Assembly (NCBI GenBank): GCA_033398695.1
Contig: CM065806.1
Coordinates: 48,075,001 to 48,139,000 of the forward strand
From: Orobanche coerulescens
Taxonomy: Eukaryota; Streptophyta; Magnoliopsida; Lamiales; Orobanchaceae
Direction: 5' to 3'
Length of the DNA stretch: 64,000 nt
Below, in pieces: positions 21,305 through 31,564 of this stretch (within the stretch, counting starts at the first letter, position 1; each line of letters begins with the position of its first letter). The notes below the pieces were generated by a model, which saw nothing but the letters and a program-made list of their open reading frames with translations, was not told where the DNA came from and searched no databases. A program made the translations under genes and the position numbers.

Positions 21305-23674
21305 GACCTCTGATAATCCGAGGGATATCACGGGAAGGATTGCTGATGAAGAAAAATCCCACAAGAAAAGGAAAAGGAGCGTGTATGACAGTGCGTCACC
21401 GCTCACAGCAAAGAAGAAGCCGAAGAAAGCTTCAAAATCAAAATCAAAGGTCACAGTGACTCAATAGGTCACTCCCATCGAAGACGTTGTGGCGAAACCC
21501 GCAGAGCAACACCCACAGGGCGAAACCCCTGCGAAAGAAATAGTTGCTGCACACGGTGCAGATCCCGAGCCTATGGCGGCTATGACGGATGATCAACTGC
21601 TTTCCAAGATTGAAGGAAGTGGTGAATCGGCTGCATTCATTGAGCCAAAAACCGCATCTCCTATACAGGATTCCACACCCGTACAAGATCCATCTCCCAT
21701 CAGGGTTCCAACCCCTGTTCGGGATCCATCTCCGACACAGGATCCCATACCTATCGAGGACCAAATGCCGATAGTAAACCCAAGTGCTGTTCGGAGTCCC
21801 TCCCCCATAGTACTCATCAATGACACATTGTTTCAATTACAGGTTGAGAAAGCTTTTGAACGCTTCGTTCAGTGGAAGTCATATAGACTTGCACCCTATG
21901 ACACCTTGTACCATTGGAGCGAATGGAAGGACGAAGAAGCCTTAATTTTGGAAGTCACAGACTGTCAGGACATCCACTTGTTACTTCAATGGGACAACAA
22001 GTTCTGTCATGAGCTTATTTCTAGCAGTATTATGACAAAGGAGAAGGCCCGACTCAAGGGCAAATCAAAATCCACTGACTCAGCTCCACAAAGTCCAAAA
22101 TCTGATCATGACTGAGACGACGACGACGCCTTCCAGGCAGGTCTGAGAATGAGTCGTCAGAAAGCTCAAGCCCAAGAATTCTCAAGAATATCCGACCAAC
22201 AGGGTCAAGGGACATCCATCCAACAGCAATCTCCTCTCCATCAACAAGAAGCTTCACAAGAACAAGAGGCATCGATCCCTCCTGTAACCGAAGAGCAAAC
22301 AGCTTCTCAATAGGCACCCGAGCCTGTCACCACCCAACCCAACGACCAGACCCGCGCCATCCCACAAGAGAAATTAGTCCCTCTGCTGGAGCAGACGGAT
22401 GCTGAGAGACAACAGGAGAATCAGTCCCTCCTGTACCTATGTCTACCACATCCATTCCGGGATAGGAGGATTCAGTCCCCCCTGTTGCCGCTCCAACATC
22501 TGATGCTCCCGCATATTCACCTATTTTGGAATCCGACGACGGTCTCTTACCCGAGGATATCCAACTCGAGTCACGCTCCCATGTGGCTTTGAGACATCTG
22601 AATGGAGCTGAAGACTTTGCCAAGCCCGACTCTCCCAGGACTATTGAAAAGAACGATCAACTGCATGCTTTAGGCCGTTAAATTGTCTTCCTATAGGACG
22701 CTGTTAATGCCCTTCATGCTGTTAAAAAAGAAATTGATTGGTTACATCAATCTGCCGCTGAAGAAATGACCGGTGTCAGGCATGAAGTGTCAAAAGTGGA
22801 AGAAGCCTTCCGTATCTTGCCCACCGTCTTCAAACAGGCACTCAACCAACTTCAACGACGCCAGGAGCAAATTATGTTGGAAGAACAAACCAAGATTCGT
22901 ATTACTGAGGCCAAAACTTCATCAGCTCTTATTGAAACCGGCTCCCGCCTTCGCGGCCATGACAAAAAGATTGATGATATGTCACTAGTGCTCAAATCAC
23001 TAGTTGATAAAATATTAAGTTTTGAGACCAAACAGGATAACGCAATGAGAATCCTGGAAAGCCTAGATGATAAGGTCTCTTACCTTGATGAGGCCAAAAA
23101 GGGGGAAGAGGCTAGAGAAGCTGCAAAGAGATTAAGTCTGGAGCAAGAAGAGGAGATGGAAGCTGCATTTGGAGACAGCATTACTGCTGTAATTTCTCGA
23201 TTGTCATCTCCTGCTCACACTGTTAGGATACAGGGAGCTCGTCTGGAATTCCACGATCCTAAATTTCCTTGGAAAAACCTCGTGCAGAAGCCATCAGTTA
23301 TAAATCTCCTGGCCAACCGATAGCCGACAGCCGATGAGATAAAAGATTGGAGGAGAAACGAACTGTTGAGATACTTCATTGTTCTCATCAGGGAATCCTC
23401 CATATTCAATAGTTGCAAAACACTAAAGGAAGCTGCTGAGGATTTTGTTAAGAAGCTGGATGAAGGAAAGCTCCCCCTACAGCTCCTTATGAAGTCTAAA
23501 CACAGGGAAGGAGATCTGGTAACCCACCCGAAAGACTGGATCCTTGCTTTTGATAAATCAGTTGAAGGAAAAGCTATCTACTTGAATCGAAACGAAGACG
23601 CCTTGCATAACTGGTGGAAAGGAACCAATAATGATCCAAACAGGCCTTGGAGACATGCTGACTATAGGAGTTAG
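21305..23674 (+). pseudogene. C1 extra ORF, 3' part (basic, Pro-rich, coiled coil)
   Basis: Continuation of the ORF interrupted at 9269, in the matching frame. Together the parts would give a protein of roughly 900 residues. From the left it holds a basic stretch with nuclear-localisation-like runs (KKRKRS, KKKPKKASKSKSK), an in-frame TAG at 21465, and a proline-rich repeat of the pattern xPxPxxDPSPI (about 21655-21810). A folded-looking segment follows (FERFVQWKSYRLAPYDTLYHW) up to a TGA at 22113. A Q- and S-rich part then shifts frame near 22400 and has stops near 22460 and 22680. A long heptad-rich coiled coil (about 22720-23170) and a C-terminal domain (FVKKLDEGKLPLQLL, NRNEDALHNWW) end at TAG 23672. 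No transmembrane or signal sequence is evident, so an envelope role is not supported. Confidence 0.68.
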
Positions 23675-23763
23675 CCTGTAGGATCCTTCCCGTATTTTAT
23701 TTTTTTGAAACAGCAAAAATTATGTATCTTTTTGCCCAATCTTGTAATCCTTGCTCAAATATC

Positions 23764-23769
23764 AATAAA
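23764..23769 (+). terminator. Candidate poly(A) signal of C1 extra ORF
   Basis: AATAAA lies 90 bases after the stop of the extra ORF, within a T-rich tract and well before the 3' LTR. It could end an independent ORF transcript. Confidence 0.45.
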
Positions 23770-23852
23770 ATATGTTTTTATCTTGAAAGATTACAACTCG
23801 TAATCTACTATGTTCCTGTATGATTACTAAATTAATTCATTTTCTGAAATTA

Positions 23853-24017
23853 AACAAGTATGCAAACTTGTTAAGTATATAAGCTGTAAGAACTTGTCTG
23901 CGAACAGTTCATAGGTTAAGTATTTCAAAGACGGTAAAGATTGTGCCTGCGCGCCAATCATAAGTTTAAGTTGTAATACTCTTTTATGTCAAAGTTGAAC
24001 TCACCTACGAGCAGTTC
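23853..24017 (+). repeat. Cluster of four small hairpins in C1 3' region
   Basis: Inverted repeats of 20-21 bases with 6-base loops at 23853-23872, 23890-23910, 23939-23959 and 23997-24017. The first has a perfect 7-bp stem. The others share CTGCGA, CTGCGC or CTACGA loops, and three are followed by ATA and an AT-rich TTAAG-like tail. Stem sequences differ but largely stay paired. Confidence 0.72.
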
Positions 24018-24114
24018 ATAATATTAGACTACTTGCTGAAGGCCAGAACATTCGACAGAAGACCAAGAAGACTGCCCTCATATAAGATGGTTCAAAAAGG
24101 TTTCAACATCAAGG

Positions 24115-24191
24115 TTTTGGCATCATCAAGAACTTTTGGCAATATCAAGAGGTTTCAAAGAAGATGTGGCAATTATCAAAAAGGGGGAAAT
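24115..24191 (+). repeat. Degenerate repeats leading into the C1 polypurine tract
   Basis: Three diverged units (TTTTGGCATCATCAAGAAC, TTTTGGCAATATCAAGAGG, TGTGGCAATTATCAAAAAGG) run into AAAAAGGGGGAAAT, the polypurine tract (24178-24191). Confidence 0.72.
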
Positions 24192-25401
24192 TGTTGTGAT
24201 AATTAACCCTGTCCGATGTTTTGATAAACTGCCAACATACACTAAGCCTTCGCGTTGCCATCATACAGAAATAGAGTCATATAGCGCTAAGTATGAAAGC
24301 GCTCCCCTCATACAGCAACACTCCATATAGCAGCAGCTTCTATATAGCCTACAGCATAATTGGATACATCATACAAGCAGTAAGTATTGATTTCCTCAAT
24401 ACTTATCCAAACAGGACTAAAGACCGTTAGAACGGAATCTGCTTCATTCGCTAAAGTCAAGTCCCGTTTGAAAAGAAGTATTTAAATATTGAAAGGATAA
24501 AGTATTTAAATACTAAATCCGACAGAGATCTTCAGACAGCACAAATTCCGGATCTTGGTCTATACAAGTCAACCATCAAGTTGGAACGGACTTTTGCTCA
24601 ACGGACTTTTGCTCAACGGATCTATTCCAAAAGGGATATATACCCCGAAGTTTGAAGTTCAAAAAACACAGAAAGATACACGAACACACAATCATACATA
24701 CTGTGAAGAATATTCAAAATGAGCAAACTGAGATATACTGAGATTCCATGAGATCCTCTAAAGAACAGTATATCAAGAGCAATAATATTTCTTCAAGCAA
24801 ACTGCCAATCCTGAGAGAAGAAATATACAAGTGCTCATCCCTGAACAACACATCATCAGCTTAAATCTCAAGAAAGTCAAGCTATTGTTCAACCAACGTT
24901 CTTACATTGAAGAAAACCATCAGCCATGTGTGGACTGAGAAAGCCTTGCTTTTCCTGAACAGTGTGTGACGGATCTGCATTGTAGAGACGAAGCTTCAGA
25001 ACTGTGTGTGAAGAAGCCAGTCAAGTGTTATCTTTGACCAATCTGTGTGAACGGTTGAAAGCTACGATCTTTGTATCAATCTGTGTGAACGATACATTGA
25101 TAGGTTTGATTATAGACACGTAGTTCTGTACGTAGTGTTTATAAAAACTTTTTACTCCTGTGTGGAGGACCAGTGGATGTAGAGGGGTCTACCTCAAACC
25201 ACTTTAATTACTATGTTAATTACCTTCTGCATTTACTGTTTTCATAATTGTGATTATTTTAAGTATACATTGCATACCGAGTTGTTGTATTTACAACAAC
25301 TTACTGTTACAAGACTTCTGCTACGCACTCTAAATTGAAAATCGTACAGCTTGTTGCTCAAACACTTTCCAAGCTGTATTCTGTATACTTAGTGGCCAAC
25401 A
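24192..25401 (+). repeat. C1 3' LTR (1,210 bp)
   Basis: TGTTGTGATAATTAACC to GTGGCCAACA, collinear with 1277-2500. T1 sequence resumes at 25402. Confidence 0.92.
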
Positions 25402-25821
25402 ACAGGATTCTGTACCAGCGCCTAGGGAGCCGAGTGTGAACCAGGGGACGTTTGCTCCATAGCCTCCGCAAAATGTCGGCTGAGGGAGAGGTCGGGGACA
25501 GCCCGCTAGAGGGGGAGCTTCCAGTGTCGGCTCCGCTCATCCCCGTATATATGAGATGAGGAGGGCCTATGATCCAGCGGCTACCGTGGCTACAGGTACC
25601 GTTCATATCCATTCTCATCCTGTGAGTGTGCTTTTCGATTCTAGTGCTACACATTCATTCATCTCTCTGGAGTGTGTTCACCGTCTGAGTCTTAACTGTT
25701 TGTCGTCTTATGAGCCTTTCATCGTTAAACTTCCTAGCGGTGATAGGACCGTTGGTGATCCGGAGATCTGAGATTGTTCTGTGATTATTTGTGAGAGGGC
25801 TTGGCCCTCTAATCTATTGTT
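25402..25821 (+). pseudogene. pol: T1 protease
   Basis: T1 resumes with a Q/R/P-rich linker, TAG at 25459, then the retropepsin domain. VSVLFDSSATHSFIS (about 25628-25672) is the active-site region, with D-S-S where the family has D-S-G or D-T-G, so the key glycine is lost. SSYEPFIVKLPSGD is the usual following segment. A TGA at 25769 and a frame change near 25815 separate it from RT. The linker joins naturally to the zinc knuckles before 1277, supporting the copia insertion. Confidence 0.8.
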
Positions 25822-27040
25822 GTGGATATCGAGGGTGAGGATTTGATTAACGGGGATAATTGGCTTGAGCGGCATGACGCGATCATGAACTACCGCATGA
25901 GGATCATCACCATGTTATATGAGGATGGCACCGAGCACTATTTCGCGGGGCGAAAGAGGGCAAACCAGAAGTTCATAATCAACGCCTTGAAGGCGATGAG
26001 ACTCCTGCGAAAAGGGTGTACTGGTTATTGGTGCTACGCCTTAAGGGCGGAGGATGGTGGGGTTGAGTTTTCATCGATTCCAGTCGTTAGTGAGTTCCCA
26101 TATGTCTTTCTTGACGTGTTGCCGGGGTTACCACCGGACCGTGAGGTTGAGTTTGCTATCGAATTAGAGCCGGGTGCGGCTCCTATTTCCAAGGCGCCGT
26201 ATCGCATGGTACCTTCAGATATGACAGAGTTGAAGAAGTAGTTGAGTGAGCTTCTTGAGTCAGGGTATATTCGACCGAGCGCTTCGCCTTGGGGCGCACC
26301 GATCCCGTTTGTGCAGAAGAAGGATGGTTCACTGTGTTTATGTATTGAATATCGCGAGCTAAACAAAGTGATCATCAAGAACAAGTATCCCTTACCGAAA
26401 ATTGATGACTTGTTTGATCAATTGCAGGGAGCTGCGGTATTCTCGAAGATCGACTTGAGATCAGGATACTATCATCTTTGGGTGAAGGAGTCCGATGTCC
26501 CTAAAACAGCTTTTCGAACGAGATACAGACATTATGAATTTGTGGTTATGCCCTTTGGGATAACCAATGCGCCGGCAGTGTTCATGCAGTTGATAGACAA
26601 GGTTTTCATCGAGCATTTGGATAAGTGTGTCGTCGTCTTCATTGATGATATCCTTATCTACTCGAAGAATGCGGAGGAGCATGCGCATCATCCACATATG
26701 GTGTTAGACATTTTGAGGACTGAGCGACTCTATGCGAAGTTCTCGAAATGTAAGTTCTGGCTGAAGGAAGTGAAGTTTCTGGGTCATGTGATTTCAGCCG
26801 AGGGGGTCCGTGTGGATCCACAGAAGATTGAGGCAGTGCTGGATTGGACACTGCCTCAGAATGTGAAGGAGGTCTGTAGTTTCTTGGGGTTGGCTGGCTA
26901 CTATCGTAGGTTCGTCGAGGGGTTCTCGAAACTGGCTCGGCCACTTACACATTTGCTTCATAAATCTGAGAAGTTCGTCTGGAATGACGAAAGGCAGTCG
27001 ATTTTGGAGGAGCTGAAGAGACGTTTGACTTCAGCCCCAA
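25822..27040 (+). pseudogene. pol: T1 reverse transcriptase
   Basis: Ty3-type RT. The N-terminal part shows GNDWLERH-like sequence (INGDNWLERHDAIM), FLDVLPGLPPDREVEF and KAPYRMVPSDMTELKK, then TAG at 26239 where the family has Gln (CAG to TAG). The palm follows with [42 protein letters not shown] and the catalytic [11 protein letters not shown] at 26638-26670. The thumb reads [16 protein letters not shown] and [15 protein letters not shown]. The catalytic aspartates are present. Confidence 0.9.
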
Positions 27041-27470
27041 CTCTAGCGTTGCCATGTGGAAATGAGGGTTTTGCAGTTTATAGCGATGCTTCGGGTCAAG
27101 GTCTTGGGTGTGTGTTGATGCAGCACGACAAGACTATTGTGTTTGCGTCGTGACATTTGAGGCCGTATGAGCTCAACTACCCTACTCACGATTTGGAGTT
27201 AGCGACAGTTGTTTTTGCGCTCAAGATTTGGCGTCATTATCTCTTTGGCTCTGCATGTCATATTTTTACCGATCACAGAAGTTAGAAGTATATATTCACG
27301 CAGCGAGAGTTGAATATGAGACAGAGGAGGTGGTTATAATTGATTAAGGATTATGACCTCGAAATCCTTTATCATCCAGGCAAGGCGAACGTCGTGGCAG
27401 ATGCCTTGATTTGGAAACCGGTTACGTTGCGTATGCTTGAGGTACTTACATCTCAATCTTAGCTTCAGCG
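27041..27470 (+). pseudogene. pol: T1 RNase H
   Basis: RNase H domain beginning [15 protein letters not shown] (first Asp). A TGA at 27151 replaces Arg of the family motif [40 protein letters not shown] and [13 protein letters not shown] follow, with further stops near 27283 and 27337. It is a single frame except for those point changes. Confidence 0.86.
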
Positions 27471-28620
27471 CGATTTGATCGAGTTGGGTGTTGAGATTTT
27501 GTTGCCAGGAGCTGGCGGGCAACTTTGTGCTTTGGAGATTTCGTCGCCGCTGATTAGTGAAATTAAACTAAAGCAGTTGGAGGTTCCGATGATTTTTCAA
27601 ATCCGAGAGAATGTTCTTAAGGGGAAGTCTCCTGGATTTGTGATTAACGAGGATGGTGTGTTGAGATTCCAGAGTCGGCTTTGTGTGCCGAACGACTTGG
27701 AATTGAGGCAGAGTATTTTGCGTGAGGCCCATGCTACACCTTACTCAGTTCATCCTGGTTCGAGTAAGATGTACAAGGACTTAAGGAGGAACTTTTGGTG
27801 GAATGATATGAAGGGGGAGGTCGCCAATTTGTAGAGAGATGTTTGACTTGTCAGCAGGTCAATCGAGCATCAGCAACCAGCCGTGTTATTGCAGTCACTT
27901 CCCATTTCAGAATGGAAATGGGAAGATATTTCGATGGACTTCGTCACGAGCTTGTCGAGGTTGAATTTTGGTATGAACATGATGTGGGTGATTATGGATC
28001 GTCTGACCAATTCGGAACACTTTTTGGGAATCAAGGATACTTGGGGTACGGAAAAGTTGGCTCGTGTATTTATTGCGCATATTGTGAGGCTTCACGGTAC
28101 TCCGAAGTCTATTGTTTCGGATCATGATGGCCGTTTTGTATCGCACTTTTGGCAGGCGGTACATAAGGCGTTGGGTACTCGTTTGCGTCTGAGTACTTCT
28201 TTTCATCCTCAGACGGATGAGTAGTCGGAGCGCACAATCCAGACATTTAAGGATATGTTGCGTGCTTGTGCTCTCGATTGGAGCAGTGAATGGGAGGAGC
28301 ATTTGCCGTTGATCAAGTTCACATACAACAATAGTTGGCATGCGTCGATCAGGATGGCAAAGTATGAGGCGCTTTATGGGCAGCGATATCGATCGCCGAT
28401 TTTTTGGAACGAGGCATCCGATTTGGTCGGGACCGAACCGGATATCGCTTTGGAAATGAGAAAGAAGGTGGAATTGATTCGGGAAAGGATGTTGACTGCT
28501 CAAAGTCGACATAAATCCTATGTTAATGTTCGTCATCGACCTTTGGAATTCGAGGTGGAAGGCCATGTTTTGCTAAAGGTGTCACCAACGAGGGGAGTTT
28601 TCCGCTTCGGGAAGAAGGGA
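27471..28620 (+). pseudogene. pol: T1 integrase
   Basis: Ty3 integrase. The zinc domain contains REAHATPYSVHPGSSKMYKDL (H..H) and CLTCQQV-type cysteines near 27843, damaged by a TAG and a frame slip between 27834 and 27880. The core shows WEDISMDFVTSL (Asp), IVSDHDGRFVSHFW (Asp) and QTDE/stop/SERTIQT with the catalytic Glu; the TAG at 28222 stands for Gln. YEALYGQRYRSPIFW is the family-typical end of the core. Confidence 0.87.
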
Positions 28621-29088
28621 AAGTTGATTCCGAGATTTATTGGGTCCTTTGAGATTCTCGAGTGGGTCGGCGAGTTGGCGTATCGTTTGGCGTTGCCCTC
28701 GACATTGAGTCATGTCCATATCATTTTCCATGTTTCACAACTGAGGAAATATGTTCCGGATCCTAGTCATGTCATCGACTATGGTGAGATCGATATCGCT
28801 GAGGATATTACCTTCGAGGAGCATCCCTTGAAGATTTTGGAGCACCGTGAGAAGCGACTGAGGCATAAGACCATTTCGTTGGTCAATGTTCAGTGGTTGA
28901 GGCGTGGTGTCGAGGAGGCAACATGGGAAACCGAGGATAGCATGCGTGCTAGATACCCCGAGTTGTTTGTTTCTTATGTTTCGGGACGAAACTTGTTTTT
29001 GGAAGGGGAGAATATAATATCCGCATTTTTCCTTTTTTCAGTATTTTTCATTTTGGTGTATTTTTCGTTCTTAGTGACTCGCTTGTAA
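28621..29088 (+). pseudogene. pol: T1 integrase C-terminus with chromodomain-like segment
   Basis: After GKLIPRFIGSFEIL and ALPSTLSHVHIIFHVSQLRKYV comes the segment PLKILEHREKRLRHKTISLVN, continuing VQWLRRGVEEATWETED and YPELF (about 28824-28965). This is the divergent chromodomain of Tekay/Del chromoviruses, thought to guide integration to heterochromatin. The frame is open to 29088. Confidence 0.82.
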
Positions 29089-29480
29089 TCGTATTGATAT
29101 TTGGAGAACATTTAGTACGGGACTTTTTGTCTTCTGAACTTGTTTCGAACTTATTTTACTCAATTCCGCATTTAATGTCACTTCCGTCGCTATTTGGTTC
29201 GATTCCCGTAATCGTTGTTCAGAACCGCCGTTTCAGGGTTGCCGTAAATCCATCTTATGTCATTATGGATGTTGCGAGCCTTTGCTTAGAGTTTCGATCG
29301 TGTATCGTGTATTTCAGATATTTTGGTCCATTTGTATTTTTCCTAGCTTCTAGGGCATTCGTTTTCAAACCCATCTTCCTCAACTTTCATTCATCATGTT
29401 CGTAAGTGTGTTTTGTTGCTTAGACCCCAAACTTTTTATTTCTTAAGTTTTGGACGAAACTTCTTTTAAGGAGGGTAGAA
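29089..29480 (+). other. T1 3' untranslated region and polypurine tract
   Basis: About 390 bp without a gene. It lies between two GACGAAACTT motifs (28986 and 29453). The second is followed by TTTTAAGGAGGGTAGAA, the polypurine tract, and the LTR start. The first is also followed by a purine tract and an LTR-start-like ATAATATCCG, an apparent older duplicate. Confidence 0.65.
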
Positions 29481-29799
29481 TGTGATATCCGAGATTTCTG
29501 TTTTTGGTTACTTTGAATCATTTGTCGGTTGTGCCGGTTATTTTGTCTCGTTGATGATTAATTCTGATTTTCCCTATGTTGTGTGCGGTATGATGTACCA
29601 CGTGGTGGTGTTCGTCGGGTACGACTTGTTGCTGCGTAAGTCGTGCAGATAGTGTGTATGCATGTGTGACATGACATATCGTATTCTGTTGTCGTTTTTC
29701 CTATTTGAGGATGTTGTAAACTCTTGTTGTCGTTCCCTTCCGAGTTGGTTATGTTCTAAGTGATTTTGGAGTCGTGTCGAGCTCGATGTTAGCCTTTGA

Positions 29800-30092
29800 T
29801 TCTAGCACACGGGCAGGCCACACGAGCAGGACGCACGAGCGGGTGCTCATGCGCGGTGCTCGTGCGTGTTGGTCAGAAGCTGGGCAGTGGCCTAGCGCAC
29901 GACCAAACACCCGAGCATTTGGTCGTGCATGATGCTCGTGCGCAACTAATGCTCGGCAGTAACTCCCAGAGACGCACGGGCAGGACACACGAGCAGCTGC
30001 TCGTGCGCGGTGCTCGTGCGTGATGACAGTAGTCGGGCAGTGGCCTAGCGCATGACCAAATGCACGGACACTTGGTCGTGTGTGATGGTTGC
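29800..30092 (+). repeat. U3 array of GCTCGTGCG/CACGAGC motifs in T1 LTR
   Basis: The short motif TGCTCGTGCG and its complement CGCACGAGCA recur about a dozen times in both orientations. A longer unit containing GGGCAGTGGCCTAGCGCA is present twice. The array ends just before the TATA-like box. Confidence 0.8.
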
Positions 30093-30699
30093 GCGTTCCT
30101 GATGTATTTAAGGGGACAGTCGTGTTTTCAGCCTCATTTTTCTTCTCTCCTTCTTCTTATCCGAGGGTTAGGCGATTTGGGGCGTATGAAAGCTTAGATT
30201 TTGATCGTATCTCATCATCCATCCACGGTTTTGAGTTCCTAGCACCAAGTTATTATTATCTAAACATCTTTTACCGATTGAATCAAGGTAAAATCTCTTA
30301 GAACCCTACTTTTGGGAAATTTGGGGGTTTCGATTTAATGTCCAATTCGTTCCGTATTGTTGATTAATCCATGATGTATGTGATTAATCTTAGTGGTATT
30401 CATGTTTTCCCTACGAGTTCATGGTAAATTTCATGGTATTTGTGAAATCAAGAGGATTCGGTTGCGGTCCGCACTCGTTGTTGTTTTGTACGAATTTACA
30501 TGAACCGTAGGTGGGTTTGTACGAATTGGTTGTGATTATATTCTTCGAATCTTTAGGTTCGGGGTTGTCGGTTACTAGCGATCATGGTTGATTTTTCTTT
30601 CTGTTCGTTTCGTCGTCAATTACTCAAGGCAAGTATTCTTGTGAAACCTTTATGCTTAAAATGAAATGGTGATGTATAATATGTGTGTGCTTTGCTCAC

Positions 30700-30925
30700 T
30701 CCGGGAGGGTCCGACGGGGCCTCGGGGAAATCCTTGACTTCACTCCGGATTCACGAGCTTGTTTGGATAGCCAGTCTGGGAGGGTCCATAGAGGCCTCGG
30801 ATGGGACCAGTGGTTTCGCCCCGGTCCTAGGCGAGTCATGTGCGTGATTTATAATCATGGCCAGTCCAGGAGGGTCCTTAGAGGCCTCAGATGGGATCAG
30901 TGGTTTCGCCCCGTTCCTAGGCAAG
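30700..30925 (+). repeat. Minisatellite in T1 LTR
   Basis: Three diverged units centred on GGGAGGGTCC...GGCCTCGG followed by GTGGTTTCGCCCC and CCTAGGC. The first contains GGTCCGACGGGGCCTC, the same core as in the S-family LTR. Confidence 0.85.
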
Positions 30926-31058
30926 TTTTGAAATGTGATTATTGAATGTTTTTTTTCGGAAAAGACATGTCTTGTTTTGGATTTTGAAACGATTTGATGC
31001 ATGTACTATGAAATGTGTAAGCGAATAGTTTGCCTTGATTACTTGTACTAGCGTAATT

Positions 31059-31063
31059 GCTAA
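31059..31063 (+). repeat. Target site duplication of T2, left copy
   Basis: GCTAA immediately before T2, identical to 40530-40534. Confidence 0.92.
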
Positions 31064-31539
31064 TGTAACGCCCCGATTTCGCATATACATTTATTGTGAA
31101 CTGTAGAAAACATGTTCAATTTTATTGAATTAATGCCCGAATAATTTTATCATTTAATTCATTTCATTCTCATGATCATGCAAATTCATTTATGTCATTA
31201 TAATTCATGTCAAGTCATGTGATTCATGTTGTTCATTTCTCATTTTTAATTCATTGTTTCATCTCATCATTTCTAGGCCCGAGTCAAATTTTAAACAATA
31301 TTATTCATTACCCAAAAGATTTTACAAACTAAATAATAATATTATTTATTATTATTATTACTATTACTATTATTAATATTATTATTATTATTATTTAGTT
31401 TAGCCCGATATTGTTCATTTTCATTGTGGTCCAATTAATAATGATTTGAAATATAATTTTATTTCAAGCCCAATTTAGTGAGTTGGATCAAGTCCGTGTT
31501 CCTAGCCCAATTAGAATTATACCCTAACCCTAATATATA

Positions 31540-31564
31540 CAGTATAAATACTGTATTTATACTG
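31540..31564 (+). promoter_or_regulatory. Palindromic TATA box of T2 5' LTR
   Basis: Two perfect 12-base arms, CAGTATAAATAC and GTATTTATACTG, around a single T. Each arm carries TATAAATA on one strand. Two CCCTAA units lie just upstream. The 3' LTR copy (38734-38758) has one arm changed to CAGTACAAATAC. Confidence 0.75.

Larger units (their letters stand above)
1277..25401 (+). mobile_element. C1: SIRE/Maximus-like Ty1/copia element with extra ORF
   Basis: Complete copia element in T1, itself interrupted by R1 (9270-21299), so its own length is about 12.1 kb. The LTRs begin TGTTG and end CAACA. A PBS follows the 5' LTR and a purine tract precedes the 3' LTR. The order gag, PR, INT, RT, RNase H defines Ty1/copia. 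Long LTRs (1.2 kb), a long gag with coiled coil and basic tail, and a third ORF after pol point to the SIRE/Maximus lineage. Flanks CCAAG and ACAGG agree at only three of five positions, so a target duplication is not clear. Confidence 0.88.
29481..31063 (+). repeat. T1 3' LTR, first part (interrupted by T2)
   Basis: Starts TGTGATATCCGAGAT after the polypurine tract. In order it holds a U3 array of GCTCGTGCG-type motifs (29800-30090), a TATA-like TATTTAAGG (30105), two splice-donor-like sites (30287, 30627) and a three-copy minisatellite (30700-30925). At ACTTGTACTAGCGTAATTGC/TAA it is cut by T2. The remainder is 40535-40963, giving a full LTR of 2,012 bp. Confidence 0.86.

Noticed and set aside
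21305..23674. Envelope protein for the copia extra ORF
   Set aside because: No signal peptide, transmembrane helix or fusion-like stretch seen. Basic runs and coiled coil suggest another role.
1272..25406. Target site duplication for C1
   Set aside because: CCAAG and ACAGG match at only three of five positions, which is too weak to call.
27907..28566. Minus-strand frame of 219 codons opposite T1 integrase
   Set aside because: Complement of the conserved integrase core; the plus strand explains the sequence.
31522..31533. Telomere repeat CCCTAACCCTAA
   Set aside because: Only two units, placed beside a TATA box in an LTR and also present in the 3' LTR. A telo-box-like promoter element, not a telomere.
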